A stretch of DNA of 64,000 bases from Lachnospiraceae bacterium (lineage in GTDB: Bacteria; Bacillota; Clostridia; Lachnospirales; Lachnospiraceae). The stretch is from assembly GCA_022845895.1 (NCBI GenBank), contig AP025573.1, positions 1,584,501 to 1,648,500 of the forward strand. The letters run 5' to 3'. Positions 8,571-17,240 of this stretch are shown here, one piece after another. How positions within the stretch are numbered: the stretch's first letter is position 1; each line of letters begins with the position of its first letter. The notes beneath the pieces are model-generated. The model was given only the letters and a program-made list of their open reading frames with translations, had not been told where the DNA came from and ran no database searches. The position numbers were made by a program, and so were the translations under genes.

Positions 8571-10490
8571 ATGAGACAGGGATTTGTAAAGGTGGCGGCG
8601 GCTACCCCTGATATCCGGGTGGCAGACGTGGCGTATAACACGGAACAGATATGCCGGCTGATCGAGGAGACGGAAGAACAGGGGGCAAAGGTTATCGTGT
8701 TCCCGGAACTATGTGTGACGGGTTACACGTGCGGTGACCTTTTCACCCAGGATATACTCTTATCGGACGCCAGGAGTGCGCTGCACCGGATAGCAGACTT
8801 TACGGAGGATAAGGATGCGCTCATCTTCGTCGGTCTGCCTCTTGTCGTGGACGGAGAACTCTATAATGTGGCGGCGGCCCTGAACCGGGGAGTCGTGCTC
8901 GGGCTTACGACAAAGTCATTTCTGCCCAATTACGGCGAATTCTACGAGATGCGGCAGTTCTCCCAGGGACCGGAAGAAGCCAGGGAGATATTGCTTGATG
9001 GACAGGTGGTTGCGTTCGGGCCGCAGCTTTTGTTCGAGTCTGCTGCCATGGACAGCCTCGTCGTATCGGCTGAGATCTGCGAGGACGTGTGGTCTCCGGT
9101 GCCTCCAAGCATCGAAGCGGCACGGGAAGGAGCGACGATTATCGTCAACTGCTCGGCCAGCGATGAGACGGTCGGGAAATCCGGTTACAGGAGAGGCCTG
9201 ATAGAAGGACAGTCGGCCAGGCTGATCAGCGGGTACCTATATGCCAATGCAGGAGAAGGTGAGTCTACGACCGACCTCGTATTCGGAGGACACAATATCA
9301 TTGCCGAGAACGGTACGGTGCTCTGTACAGGCCGTCGCTTTGAGAATGGAGTCATCTATTCGGAGATTGACGTAAAGCGCATCATAAGCGAGCGGAGGAA
9401 AAACACGACATTTCAGAGCGCCAAAGAAAGAAGGCTCCTCAGGATACCGTTCTATATCGACGAGACCGAGACGGTCCTTACGAGGACATTTGCGTCGAGC
9501 CCGTTCGTACCGGCGGAAGGGAAAGAGCGGGAAGAACGGTGCGAGGAGATTCTTACCATCCAGGCCATGGGACTTAAGAAGCGTCTGGCGCATGCCAGGT
9601 GCAGGAGCGCTGTCGTAGGCATATCCGGAGGGCTGGATTCCACGCTTGCCCTGCTTGTGGCCGCCAAGGCGTTTGACGCGCTTTCGCTCGACCGGAAAGG
9701 AATCACCGCCGTGACGATGCCGTGCTTTGGCACGACAGACCGGACATACCAGAATGCGTGCAAGATGTCGGTGAAGCTCGGTGCCACGCTCCGGGAAGTC
9801 CCGATAGCTGCCGCGGTGAGACAGCACTTTGAAGATATCGGCCATGACCTGGAAGACCACAGCGTGACGTATGAGAATGCCCAGGCGAGGGAACGGACCC
9901 AGGTGCTGATGGATATCGCCAACCAGACGGGAGGGCTCGTTATCGGTACCGGGGACATGTCTGAGCTGGCGCTTGGGTGGGCGACGTATAACGGAGACCA
10001 CATGTCCATGTACGGGGTGAATGCCTCCGTTCCGAAGACGCTCGTGCGGCATCTTGTCCATTATTATGCGGATGCGTGTGGAGACTCTGAACTGAAAGAG
10101 GTACTCTATGATGTGCTGGACACGCCGGTGAGTCCTGAACTTCTGCCGCCGAAGGACGGAGAGATCGCCCAGAAGACGGAAGATCTCGTAGGCCCTTATG
10201 AGCTGCACGATTTCTTCCTCTACTATATGATTCGTTTCGGATATGAGCCGTCGAAGATATACCGGATTGCCAAGCTGGCTTTTGCGGATGAGTATGACAA
10301 TATCACGATATTGAAATGGCTGGAGACATTTTACCGGAGATTTTTCAGCCAGCAGTTCAAGCGTTCCTGTCTGCCGGATGGGCCGAAAGTAGGAACGGTC
10401 GCTCTGTCTCCGAGGGGAGACTGGCGTATGCCGAGCGATGCGTGTGCGGCAGCCTGGCTGGAAGATCTGGCACATGTAAGGCTCGATTAA
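8571..10490 (+). CDS. nadE: Glutamine-dependent NAD+ synthetase
   Basis: This 639-residue protein has two domains. Residues ~1-285 are a CN-hydrolase (nitrilase-like) glutaminase with Glu in VFPELCVTGYTCGDLF, Lys in TKSFLPNYGEFYE and Cys in SAEICEDVW. Residues ~325-639 form the NAD synthetase domain with the PP-loop VVGISGGLDSTLALLVA and downstream GTGDMSELALGWATYNGDHMSMYGVN. The enzyme amidates nicotinate adenine dinucleotide, using ammonia channelled from glutamine. The start has GGAGG about 8 nt upstream. The gene is 11 bp before the small cysteine-rich protein. Confidence 0.96.
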   Translation: MRQGFVKVAAATPDIRVADVAYNTEQICRLIEETEEQGAKVIVFPELCVTGYTCGDLFTQDILLSDARSALHRIADFTEDKDALIFVGLPLVVDGELYNVAAALNRGVVLGLTTKSFLPNYGEFYEMRQFSQGPEEAREILLDGQVVAFGPQLLFESAAMDSLVVSAEICEDVWSPVPPSIEAAREGATIIVNCSASDETVGKSGYRRGLIEGQSARLISGYLYANAGEGESTTDLVFGGHNIIAENGTVLCTGRRFENGVIYSEIDVKRIISERRKNTTFQSAKERRLLRIPFYIDETETVLTRTFASSPFVPAEGKEREERCEEILTIQAMGLKKRLAHARCRSAVVGISGGLDSTLALLVAAKAFDALSLDRKGITAVTMPCFGTTDRTYQNACKMSVKLGATLREVPIAAAVRQHFEDIGHDLEDHSVTYENAQARERTQVLMDIANQTGGLVIGTGDMSELALGWATYNGDHMSMYGVNASVPKTLVRHLVHYYADACGDSELKEVLYDVLDTPVSPELLPPKDGEIAQKTEDLVGPYELHDFFLYYMIRFGYEPSKIYRIAKLAFADEYDNITILKWLETFYRRFFSQQFKRSCLPDGPKVGTVALSPRGDWRMPSDACAAAWLEDLAHVRLD

Positions 10491-10501
10491 GGAGGGATAT
10501 C

Positions 10502-10918
10502 ATGAGGGCGGACAAGCATACGGCGGTTGAGAAATTCAGGAAGGATTATAACTGCTGCCAGGCAGTTGCCTGTTCGTATTGCGTAGAGCTGGGCATAAAA
10601 GAAGCAGACGTGTTCAAAATGACGGAGGGATTCGGCTCCGGCATGGGAGGGCTCAAGGATACGTGTGGCGCGGCCGTGGGCATGTTCCTGGTCATAAGCC
10701 TTGCCAACAGTGCGGGTGACATGGAGAACCCAAAGGCTACGAAGTCAGATACGTACGGCAGGATACTCGAGGCCGCGGAAGAATTCAAAAAGAGGAACCG
10801 TTCCCTCTACTGCAGAGAACTGAAGACCGATGAGGGAAGCCAGCCCCTTGCATGCTGTATAAAATGCGTGGAAGACGCGGCGGATATACTCGATAAATAT
10901 TTCAGGCGGGACAGTTAA
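10502..10918 (+). CDS. C_GCAxxG_C_C family redox protein
   Basis: This 138-residue protein carries the signature cysteine pattern of the family: NCCQAV near the N-terminus, CGAAVGMFL (about 60), YCRE (about 100) and ACCIKC near the C-terminus. Members are thought to be redox-active or metal-binding proteins of anaerobes, often next to oxidoreductases, but their reaction is unknown. The start ATG 10502 has GGAGGG 6-10 nt upstream; the longer open frame overlaps nadE and is not used. The stop codon lies in the loop of a strong terminator. Confidence 0.85.
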   Translation: MRADKHTAVEKFRKDYNCCQAVACSYCVELGIKEADVFKMTEGFGSGMGGLKDTCGAAVGMFLVISLANSAGDMENPKATKSDTYGRILEAAEEFKKRNRSLYCRELKTDEGSQPLACCIKCVEDAADILDKYFRRDS

Positions 10919-10929
10919 AGTCCCGCCTG
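10903..10929. terminator. Bidirectional terminator between converging genes
   Basis: Perfect 10-bp stem CAGGCGGGAC / GTCCCGCCTG with a 7-nt loop that contains the upstream stop codon. It is followed by T-rich sequence on the plus strand and lies 5 bp from the stop of the minus-strand S1 gene. Confidence 0.85.
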
Positions 10930-10933
10930 CTTC

Positions 10934-11620
10934 TTATAATTTGATGTTCTTGAACAAGTCTCCGAGGTTTGTGCCGATATTTTCGGATTTAGGGATATCA
11001 ACCTTTTCCTCCACAGCCTCTCTGGATTCTTCCAGCGCTTTCATGCTGAGACTTATCTTGCCTTCCTTGAGGCCGATAATCTTAACGGTAACTTCATCAC
11101 CGACATTTAGCACGTCCTTTGGAGCTTTGACACGCTTCTGGCTTATCTGCGATACGTGAACGAGTCCGGAGAGCCCGTCGTCCAGCCGCACGAACGCCCC
11201 GTAGTTCTGAAGGCTCTCAACCGTGCCTTTTACTACGCTGCCAATCTTTACGCTGGCGATTTTCTCTTCTTTTTCCTTCCGTTCCCGTGCTTTGAGTATC
11301 TCACGGGCTGACAGTACGAGACGGTTGTTTGCCTGGTCGACATCGATAACCTGTACTTCGATATCTTTTAAAAGGTACGTTTCCAGATCCTCGATATAAG
11401 ATAAAGAAAGCTTAGACGCGGGAATGAATCCGCGTAAGCCCTCCACCATCGCGATGGCGCCTCCATTTACGATGCCTTCGATTTTAACCGGAAGGACTGT
11501 GCCCTTATCCATATAGTCTTTTACGACATTCCACGGATTGGCGTCATCGAAATGTTCTTCCAGGTCAGCCATCGTCTGTGGCTCGTTTGCTGCTTCTTCA
11601 TGTAATAATTCTTCGCTCAT
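10934..11620 (-). CDS. S1 RNA-binding domain protein (30S ribosomal protein S1-like)
   Basis: This 228-residue protein holds two S1 domains. The first is at ~35-105 (LPVKIEGIVNGGAIAMVEGLRGFIPASKLS, degenerate), the second at ~125-200 (GSVVKGTVESLQNYGAFVRLDDGLSGLVHVSQIS), with an acidic N-terminus. It is far shorter than a full S1 (4-6 domains). Short two-domain versions are common in Clostridia and bind RNA or mRNA on the small subunit. ATG 11620 has AAAGGA 8 nt upstream, whereas a longer frame starts without an SD. It converges on the C_GCAxxG gene. Confidence 0.85.
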   Translation of the reverse strand: MSEELLHEEAANEPQTMADLEEHFDDANPWNVVKDYMDKGTVLPVKIEGIVNGGAIAMVEGLRGFIPASKLSLSYIEDLETYLLKDIEVQVIDVDQANNRLVLSAREILKARERKEKEEKIASVKIGSVVKGTVESLQNYGAFVRLDDGLSGLVHVSQISQKRVKAPKDVLNVGDEVTVKIIGLKEGKISLSMKALEESREAVEEKVDIPKSENIGTNLGDLFKNIKL

Positions 11621-11816
11621 AGTAAAATCCTTTCTAACATATAATATGCAGCCCCTGCCGGGGTCTGCACTGCCTGACATGTGACATTATTAACAGTATA
11701 CCATAAAAGGCAGGGGATGTTCAAAGAAAAAAACATATATGTGGAAAAATTAGGTTGACGAACACTTGAAAAGATGGCACTCTTACTAATAGAGGTTAAT
11801 TGCAAGGAGTGAAACC

Positions 11817-13463
11817 ATGGGAAAAAAAGTTGGAAAAGTGTATGTGGTCGGCCATAAGAATCCAGATACAGATTCGGTCTGTTCCGCCATCGCATATGCA
11901 CATCTGAAGAAAAAGACTACCGGGGAGGAGTACGTGGCCAGGAGGGCCGGGCAGATTAACGAGGAGACACATTATGTGCTGGAGAAGTTCGGCGTCGAGC
12001 CGCCGTCCCTTCTGTCCAACGTAAAGCTTCAGGTCAAGGATATGGACATCCATAAGATAGACGGTGTGGCTCCGAATGTATCTATCAGAGATACGTGGGC
12101 TAAGATGAAAGAGAACAATGTAAAGACGATTCCGGTATTAAAGGATGATGAGCTCGTTGGGGTCATCTCAACCGGCGATATCGCGACTTCATATATGGAA
12201 GTGTACGACAGTACGATCTTATCCAAGGCCAAGACCCAGTACAAGAATATGATAAGGACGCTGGACGGTACGCTGATTACGGGCAACGAACACGGATACT
12301 TTGCGAAGGGGAAGGTGGCTATCGGAGCTTCCAATCCGGATCTGATGGCAGAATTTATCGAGAAGGACGATCTGGTGATACTGGGCAACCGTTATGAATC
12401 GCAGGCATGTGCCGTGGATGTGGACGCCAGCTGCATCGTAGTATGCCAGGGGGCAGAAGTGCCGGAGGAGCTTATTCTGAAAGCGGAAGAGCAGAGCATC
12501 GTCATCATCAGCACGCCCCATGACACGTTTACCGCTGCGAGGCTTATCAACCAGAGCATTCCGGTCAAGCACTTTATGAGCCAGGGCCCTCTGACCACCT
12601 TCCGTATGAGTGATTATGTGGAAGATATCAAAGAGGTGATGACGAAGAAGAAGTTCCGTGATTTCCCGATTCTGGACCGGCACGGAAGATTCAAGGGCTT
12701 CATATCGAGGCGCCGGTTCATGGATGCGAGCAAGAAGAAAGTGATTCTTGTAGACCACAACGAGAAGTCGCAGGCGGTGGACGGCATCGAAGAGGCGGAG
12801 ATTGTAGAGATCATCGACCACCACAGGCTCGGCAACATAGAGACGATGGGACCGGTATATTTCCGCAACCAGCCGGTCGGCTGTACGGCTACGATTATCT
12901 GCCAGATGTACGAAGAAGCAGGCATCAGGCCAGAACCTGCGATGGCCGGGCTTCTCTGCTCTGCGATTATATCAGATACCCTTTTGTTCCGTTCTCCGAC
13001 CTGCACGGCGCTGGATGAGCAGACGGCGGGGAAGCTGGCTAAGATTGCGGGTATCAATATGGAAGAGATGGCCAAGGAGATGTTCAATGCCGGGAGCAGC
13101 CTGAAGGGCAAGAGCGCGGAAGATATCTGCTTCCAGGATTTCAAACAGTTTACGGTCAACGATGCCGTATTCGGCGTAGGACAGATCAATTCCATGAGCA
13201 AGGAAGAGCTGGCGGAGATCAAGGACGTGCTGAACGGGCATCTTCCTAAGGTGCTGAAGGAGCACAACCTTCAGATGATCTACTTTATGCTGACAGATAT
13301 ATTGGATGAATCGACGGAGCTTATGTGCTGCGGTACAGGTGCCAAGGCATATGTGGCAGATGCTTTTGATCTGCCGGAAGACTCGGATAAAATCATACTT
13401 AAGGGTGTGGTATCCCGTAAGAAGCAGCTCATACCTGCGCTTGTGGGAGCACTGCAGCAGTAA
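11817..13463 (+). CDS. ppaC: Manganese-dependent inorganic pyrophosphatase with CBS and DRTGG domains
   Basis: This 548-residue family II pyrophosphatase has its DHH-type metal motifs VVGHKNPDTDSVCSAIAYA (residues ~9-27), LVDHNE (~318) and IIDHHRLGN (~338), and a C-terminal DHHA2 domain (~425-545, ending SRKKQLIPAL). A regulatory insert at ~70-305 carries two CBS repeats (VSIRDTWAKMKENNVKTIPVL; YVEDIKEVMTKKKFRDFPILD) around a DRTGG-like domain. In characterised CBS-PPases such inserts bind adenine nucleotides and modulate pyrophosphate hydrolysis. The start has AAGGAG at normal spacing. The gene is 24 bp ahead of the flavin reductase-like gene. Confidence 0.95.
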   Translation: MGKKVGKVYVVGHKNPDTDSVCSAIAYAHLKKKTTGEEYVARRAGQINEETHYVLEKFGVEPPSLLSNVKLQVKDMDIHKIDGVAPNVSIRDTWAKMKENNVKTIPVLKDDELVGVISTGDIATSYMEVYDSTILSKAKTQYKNMIRTLDGTLITGNEHGYFAKGKVAIGASNPDLMAEFIEKDDLVILGNRYESQACAVDVDASCIVVCQGAEVPEELILKAEEQSIVIISTPHDTFTAARLINQSIPVKHFMSQGPLTTFRMSDYVEDIKEVMTKKKFRDFPILDRHGRFKGFISRRRFMDASKKKVILVDHNEKSQAVDGIEEAEIVEIIDHHRLGNIETMGPVYFRNQPVGCTATIICQMYEEAGIRPEPAMAGLLCSAIISDTLLFRSPTCTALDEQTAGKLAKIAGINMEEMAKEMFNAGSSLKGKSAEDICFQDFKQFTVNDAVFGVGQINSMSKEELAEIKDVLNGHLPKVLKEHNLQMIYFMLTDILDESTELMCCGTGAKAYVADAFDLPEDSDKIILKGVVSRKKQLIPALVGALQQ

Positions 13464-13487
13464 TCCGTGCAGGGAAAGGGAGAGAGG

Positions 13488-14066
13488 ATGGCAAAACAAA
13501 TCTGGAAACCGGGCAATATGCTCTATCCGCTGCCGGCAGTCATGGTGAGCGCCGCCGGCAAAAACGGAGAAGCCAACATCATTACGGTGGCATGGACGGG
13601 CACTATATGTTCTGACCCGGCCATGCTGTACATATCGGTGCGGCCGGAACGGTATACGTACCACATGATAAAGGAGACAGGGGAATTCGTCGTCAACCTG
13701 ACGACGGAGAAGCTTGCCAGGGCGGCAGACTGGTGCGGAGTAAAATCAGGCCGGGACGTGGACAAGTGGAAAGAGATGGGGCTTACGAAGGGGAAGGCGG
13801 AGGAACTTGCGTATGCGCCGGTAATCAAGGAGAGCCCGGTCAATATAGAGTGCAGGGTGACGGAAGTAAACGAACTGGGGTCCCATCATATGTTCATCGC
13901 AGAAGTTGCCGCCGTTTTGGCGGATGAGAAGTACATGTCAGGAACCGGAAAGTTCGAACTGAATAGGACAGGCCTTCTGGCTTATTCACACGGAGAGTAT
14001 ATGACGCTCGGCAGAAAGCTTGGAAGGTTCGGCTGGAGCGTAAAAAAGAAGACGCAGAACGTATAG
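13488..14066 (+). CDS. Flavin reductase-like (FMN-binding split-barrel) protein
   Basis: The 192-residue protein opens WKPGNMLYPLPAVMVSAAGKNG and continues with NIITVAWTGTICSDPAMLYISVRPERYTY and FVVNLTTEKLARAADWCG. This is the pattern of the clostridial flavin reductase/flavoredoxin family that binds FMN in a split barrel. The role is presumably NAD(P)H- or ferredoxin-linked electron transfer; the partner is unknown. ATG 13488 follows a purine-rich SD (GGGAGAGAGG). It lies just downstream of ppaC and ends at an exceptionally long terminator hairpin. Confidence 0.85.
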   Translation: MAKQIWKPGNMLYPLPAVMVSAAGKNGEANIITVAWTGTICSDPAMLYISVRPERYTYHMIKETGEFVVNLTTEKLARAADWCGVKSGRDVDKWKEMGLTKGKAEELAYAPVIKESPVNIECRVTEVNELGSHHMFIAEVAAVLADEKYMSGTGKFELNRTGLLAYSHGEYMTLGRKLGRFGWSVKKKTQNV

Positions 14067-14067
14067 A

Positions 14068-14123
14068 GATACAAGATAAGACGGGGAAAAAGCCATCGCT
14101 TTTTCCCCGTCTTATCTTGTATC
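14068..14123. terminator. Perfect 25-bp terminator hairpin between converging genes
   Basis: Arms 14068-14092 and 14099-14123 are perfectly complementary (25 bp) around a 6-nt loop. A-tracts and T-tracts fall inside the stem (GGGGAAAAAG / CTTTTTCCCC), so it can act in both directions for the flavin reductase and MATE genes. Confidence 0.85.
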
Positions 14124-14158
14124 CTGCATGGCCGCAGCCTTACAGATGCGGTGCTTCT

Positions 14159-15529
14159 CTATCCGTTCCCGAGCGGCTTCACCTTCAGCCGATAGATTCT
14201 CTTAAGCAGAAGCGTGGAGAGGATGACAGATACGATCTCCGCTATGGGGATGGACCACCACACCATATGGAGCCCGAATATTGCCGCAAATATGTAGGCA
14301 ACGGGCAGGATGACGATAAGCTGCCTTGCCGCGGACACTATCAGGCTGTACATGCCGTTGCCGAGTGCCTGGAAGACCGAGCCTACGATGATGCAGTATC
14401 CGGCGAACAGGAAGCTTAAGCTTATGATCCGCAGTGCGGGAACGCCGATTGCGACCATATTGTCCGAAGCGTCAAACAGCGTCTTGAGCAGGAAGCCGGA
14501 GGACGTCTGGAAGATGAGGAATCCGGCCAGCATGATGGCTACCGCTATGATGACGCTAAGCTTCGTCGTGTCTACGATCCGCTTTTTGTTTCTGGCGCCA
14601 TAATTGTAGGCGATAATCGGTATCATACCGTTGTTCAGCCCGAATATCGGCATGAAGACAAAGCTCTGGAGCTTGAAGTATACACCGAATACGGCTGCTG
14701 CCGTAGAAGAGAACATAAGCAATATCTTGTTCATTCCAAATGTCATGACCGAGCCGATTGCCTGCATGATGATAGAAGGGATGCCGACTTCGTAGATGAT
14801 GGCAATCGTCCTTGCATGTGGCCTGAATCCCCGCATGTTGATGTTAATCTCCCGGTTCTTCTTCAGATTGAAGAAGAACGACATCGTTACCGCTACAATC
14901 TGGCCGACTACGGTGGCAATCGCCGCCCCCGCGACCTCAAGCCTCGGGAAGCCGAACAAGCCGAAGATAAGGATGGGGTCCAGTATGATATTGATAATGG
15001 CGCCGGTGCCCTGGGTAATCATGTTATAGATAGTCTTACCTGTGGACTGCAGCAGGCGCTCGAACGTAATCTGCAGGAAGATGCCGAAGGAGAGGACGGT
15101 TATGATGGTGAGATACTGTGTACCGTATGTCACGATCGTGTCGTTATCTGTCTGAATGGCGAAGAAAACATGCGAGCCGATTCCGCCGAGCAGCGCGAAC
15201 ACGACACAGCTTATGATACCGAGGAACAAGCCGTTTCTGGCGGCATCGTTGGCGCCTTCAAAGTTCTTCTCCCCAAGGTTGCGCGACAGCAGCGCATTGA
15301 TGCCGACACCGGTTCCGGCGGCAACCGCAATCATCAGCGTCTGGATGGGAAAGGCGAGGGAAACCGCGGTAAGCGCGTCTTCGCTGAGCTGTGCGACGAA
15401 CATGCTGTCCACGATATTATATAAAGCCTGCACGAGCATAGAAAGCATCATCGGCAGGGACATGGTAATCAACAGTCTGGGAACAGGCATGACCCCCATC
15501 TTGTTTTCTTGCTTCTGTATATCTGGCAT
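14159..15529 (-). CDS. MATE family efflux transporter
   Basis: This 456-residue protein has about 12 hydrophobic helices in the two-lobe MATE/MatE pattern. The first lobe opens MGVMPVPRLLITMSLPMMLSMLVQALYNIVDSMFVAQLSEDALTAVSLAFPIQ. The second begins near residue 235 (GIPSIIMQAIGSVMTFGMNKIL). The family exports cationic drugs or dyes with Na+ or H+ coupling; the substrate is not predictable. The gene is divergent from the polysaccharide deacetylase, and a 20-bp palindrome lies just upstream. Confidence 0.9.
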   Translation of the reverse strand: MPDIQKQENKMGVMPVPRLLITMSLPMMLSMLVQALYNIVDSMFVAQLSEDALTAVSLAFPIQTLMIAVAAGTGVGINALLSRNLGEKNFEGANDAARNGLFLGIISCVVFALLGGIGSHVFFAIQTDNDTIVTYGTQYLTIITVLSFGIFLQITFERLLQSTGKTIYNMITQGTGAIINIILDPILIFGLFGFPRLEVAGAAIATVVGQIVAVTMSFFFNLKKNREININMRGFRPHARTIAIIYEVGIPSIIMQAIGSVMTFGMNKILLMFSSTAAAVFGVYFKLQSFVFMPIFGLNNGMIPIIAYNYGARNKKRIVDTTKLSVIIAVAIMLAGFLIFQTSSGFLLKTLFDASDNMVAIGVPALRIISLSFLFAGYCIIVGSVFQALGNGMYSLIVSAARQLIVILPVAYIFAAIFGLHMVWWSIPIAEIVSVILSTLLLKRIYRLKVKPLGNG

Positions 15530-15570
15530 AAGTAGCCCTCCTTCGTGTTATCGTACTATTGGGTCATAGT

Positions 15571-15590
15571 CGGTGTAAGCTGGTACACCG
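15571..15590. promoter_or_regulatory. Palindrome in the MATE / deacetylase divergent intergenic region
   Basis: CGGTGTA-6nt-TACACCG is a perfect 7-bp inverted repeat 41 bp upstream of the MATE start. It could be an operator for the pump or a 5'-leader hairpin. No cognate regulator gene is adjacent. Confidence 0.35.
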
Positions 15591-15701
15591 ACGCCTATTA
15601 TAACACCATAAAAAATATAATGCAATCAGCCTCATACTAATTTCACGTGATTCATATACATTAGAGAACATATAGGTCAGAGAGAAAGCAGAGGCTGTAA
15701 A

Positions 15702-16457
15702 GTGGAACATCATAATAAAAGTCACGTCCTGCATGGCAGGGCCGGCAGGCATAAGGTACTGTTTTTTTGCGGTTTGGCATATACGCTGTGCCTGTTCAGC
15801 ATACTTGGGATATCGATTGACGATAAGAGCGCAGATAGGACGGCACAGACCGGACAGTTCAAGGATGCCGTAGATTTCGTGGATTCTTCCGTCGTAGAAG
15901 AGGCACCGAAAATAGCACTTACTTTCGACGACGGTCCAAGCCCACATTGCACAGGCAGGCTGCTGGACGGGCTGAAGAAGAGGGGGGTAAAAGCGACCTT
16001 CTTCCTTATCGGCATGTACGCGAAGGATAATCCGGACCTGGTGAAAAGATTGTTTGACGAGGGCCACCTCATAGGCAACCACACATACCATCACGTGGAT
16101 ATCACGAAAAAGTCAGACGAAGAAGCCAGGAAAGAGATAGCAGATACCGACAAGGTCATATCTGCCATCACAGGAGAACATGTAGAATATATGCGTCCCC
16201 CTTTTGGAGTGTGGCAGAAGAACCTGGAGCTGGAAATGGATGTGATGCCCGTAATGTGGTCCGTAGACCCTCTCGACTGGACGACAGAGAATACGGATGA
16301 AATTGTAAATAAGGTAGTGACGGAAACGGAAGAAAATGATATTATTCTATTGCATGACTGTTATGACTCCTCTGTGGATGCTGCGCTGAGAATCGTGGAT
16401 ATCCTGCAGAAAAAGGGATTCGAGTTCGTGACAGTGGATGAATTGATTCTAGAATAA
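15702..16457 (+). CDS. Membrane-anchored polysaccharide (peptidoglycan) deacetylase
   Basis: The 251-residue protein has one N-terminal membrane segment (about residues 16-36) and then a NodB domain from ~65. Motif 1 is ALTFDDGPSP (metal Asp), motif 2 HLIGNHTYHH (metal His pair), motif 3 RPPFGVW, motif 4 WSVDPLDW and motif 5 IILLHD. All catalytic residues are present, so it should be active on cell-surface N-acetylglucosamine polymers, most likely peptidoglycan. The start is GTG 15702 with an AGAGG-type SD. It lies 19 bp before tcdA. Confidence 0.9.
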   Translation: MEHHNKSHVLHGRAGRHKVLFFCGLAYTLCLFSILGISIDDKSADRTAQTGQFKDAVDFVDSSVVEEAPKIALTFDDGPSPHCTGRLLDGLKKRGVKATFFLIGMYAKDNPDLVKRLFDEGHLIGNHTYHHVDITKKSDEEARKEIADTDKVISAITGEHVEYMRPPFGVWQKNLELEMDVMPVMWSVDPLDWTTENTDEIVNKVVTETEENDIILLHDCYDSSVDAALRIVDILQKKGFEFVTVDELILE

Positions 16458-16476
16458 GAAAGCCGGATGATATAGT

Positions 16477-17238
16477 ATGATAAACGAATTTTCCAGGACA
16501 GAGCTGCTCATCGGAGCGGATAAACTTCAAATATTAAGAGAATGCACGGTGATGGTGCTCGGCATCGGAGGGGTCGGTTCCCACTGCACGGAGGCTCTTG
16601 CCAGATGCGGTGTCGGCCGGCTTGTCCTCGTGGATAATGACACGGTCTCTCTGACGAACATCAACCGCCAGTCCGTCGCGGCCCACAGTACGGTGGGACG
16701 CCTTAAGACGGAAGTGATGCGGGAACGGATCAAAGATATCTGCCCGGATACTGAGGTGGTGACGTACGAGACCTTCGTCCTGCCGGACAATGTGGATACA
16801 CTGTTCCGGGAGCGGCCCGACTATATCATAGACGCCATAGATACGGTCACTGCCAAGCTCGCTGTCGTCCAGAAAGCTATGGAATATGACATTCCCATTA
16901 TCAGCAGCATGGGGACGGGCAACAAGCTATACGCCGGACTGTTTGAGATCGCGGACATCAGCCGGACGTCGGTGTGCCCGCTCTGCAAGGTGATGAGGAA
17001 GGAGCTGAGGGCAAGAGGCATCCGGCATCTGAAGGTGCTGTATTCCAAGGAGCAGCCGGTTGACATCTCAGCCAGAGAGACAGAAGAAGAGAAGGGCAGC
17101 AGGCGTTCCCTGCCGGGCAGCATCTCCTTCGTACCGCCTGTGGCGGGGCTGCTCATCGCAGGGGAAGCGGTAAGAGATATGATTTCAGAGGGGCCAGACC
17201 CCGTGATTGCAAAGGGGCCAGACCCCGGAGGTGAATGA
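16477..17238 (+). CDS. tcdA: tRNA threonylcarbamoyladenosine dehydratase
   Basis: This 253-residue ThiF/MoeB/E1-like protein matches TcdA (CsdL/YgdL). It opens FSRTELLIGADKL, has the nucleotide loop VLGIGGVGSHCTEALARCG and LVDNDTVSLTNINRQ, then DAIDTVTAKL and PLCKVMRKELRARG with a family cysteine. The enzyme uses ATP to convert t6A to its cyclic form at position 37 of tRNA. The last ~17 residues (EGPDPVIAKGPDPGGE) are not normal TcdA sequence: they are the translation of two copies of a palindromic repeat. The stop overlaps the SD/start region of rarA, so the two genes are coupled. Confidence 0.92.
   Translation: MINEFSRTELLIGADKLQILRECTVMVLGIGGVGSHCTEALARCGVGRLVLVDNDTVSLTNINRQSVAAHSTVGRLKTEVMRERIKDICPDTEVVTYETFVLPDNVDTLFRERPDYIIDAIDTVTAKLAVVQKAMEYDIPIISSMGTGNKLYAGLFEIADISRTSVCPLCKVMRKELRARGIRHLKVLYSKEQPVDISARETEEEKGSRRSLPGSISFVPPVAGLLIAGEAVRDMISEGPDPVIAKGPDPGGE
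17190..17226. repeat. Two GGGGCCAGACCCC palindromic repeats inside the tcdA 3' end
   Basis: Identical 13-bp units at 17190-17202 and 17214-17226, spaced 24 bp apart so the frame is kept. Near-identical GGGGTCAGACCCC units occur at 48135-48171 and 63179-63216. Confidence 0.8.
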
Positions 17239-17240
17239 TA

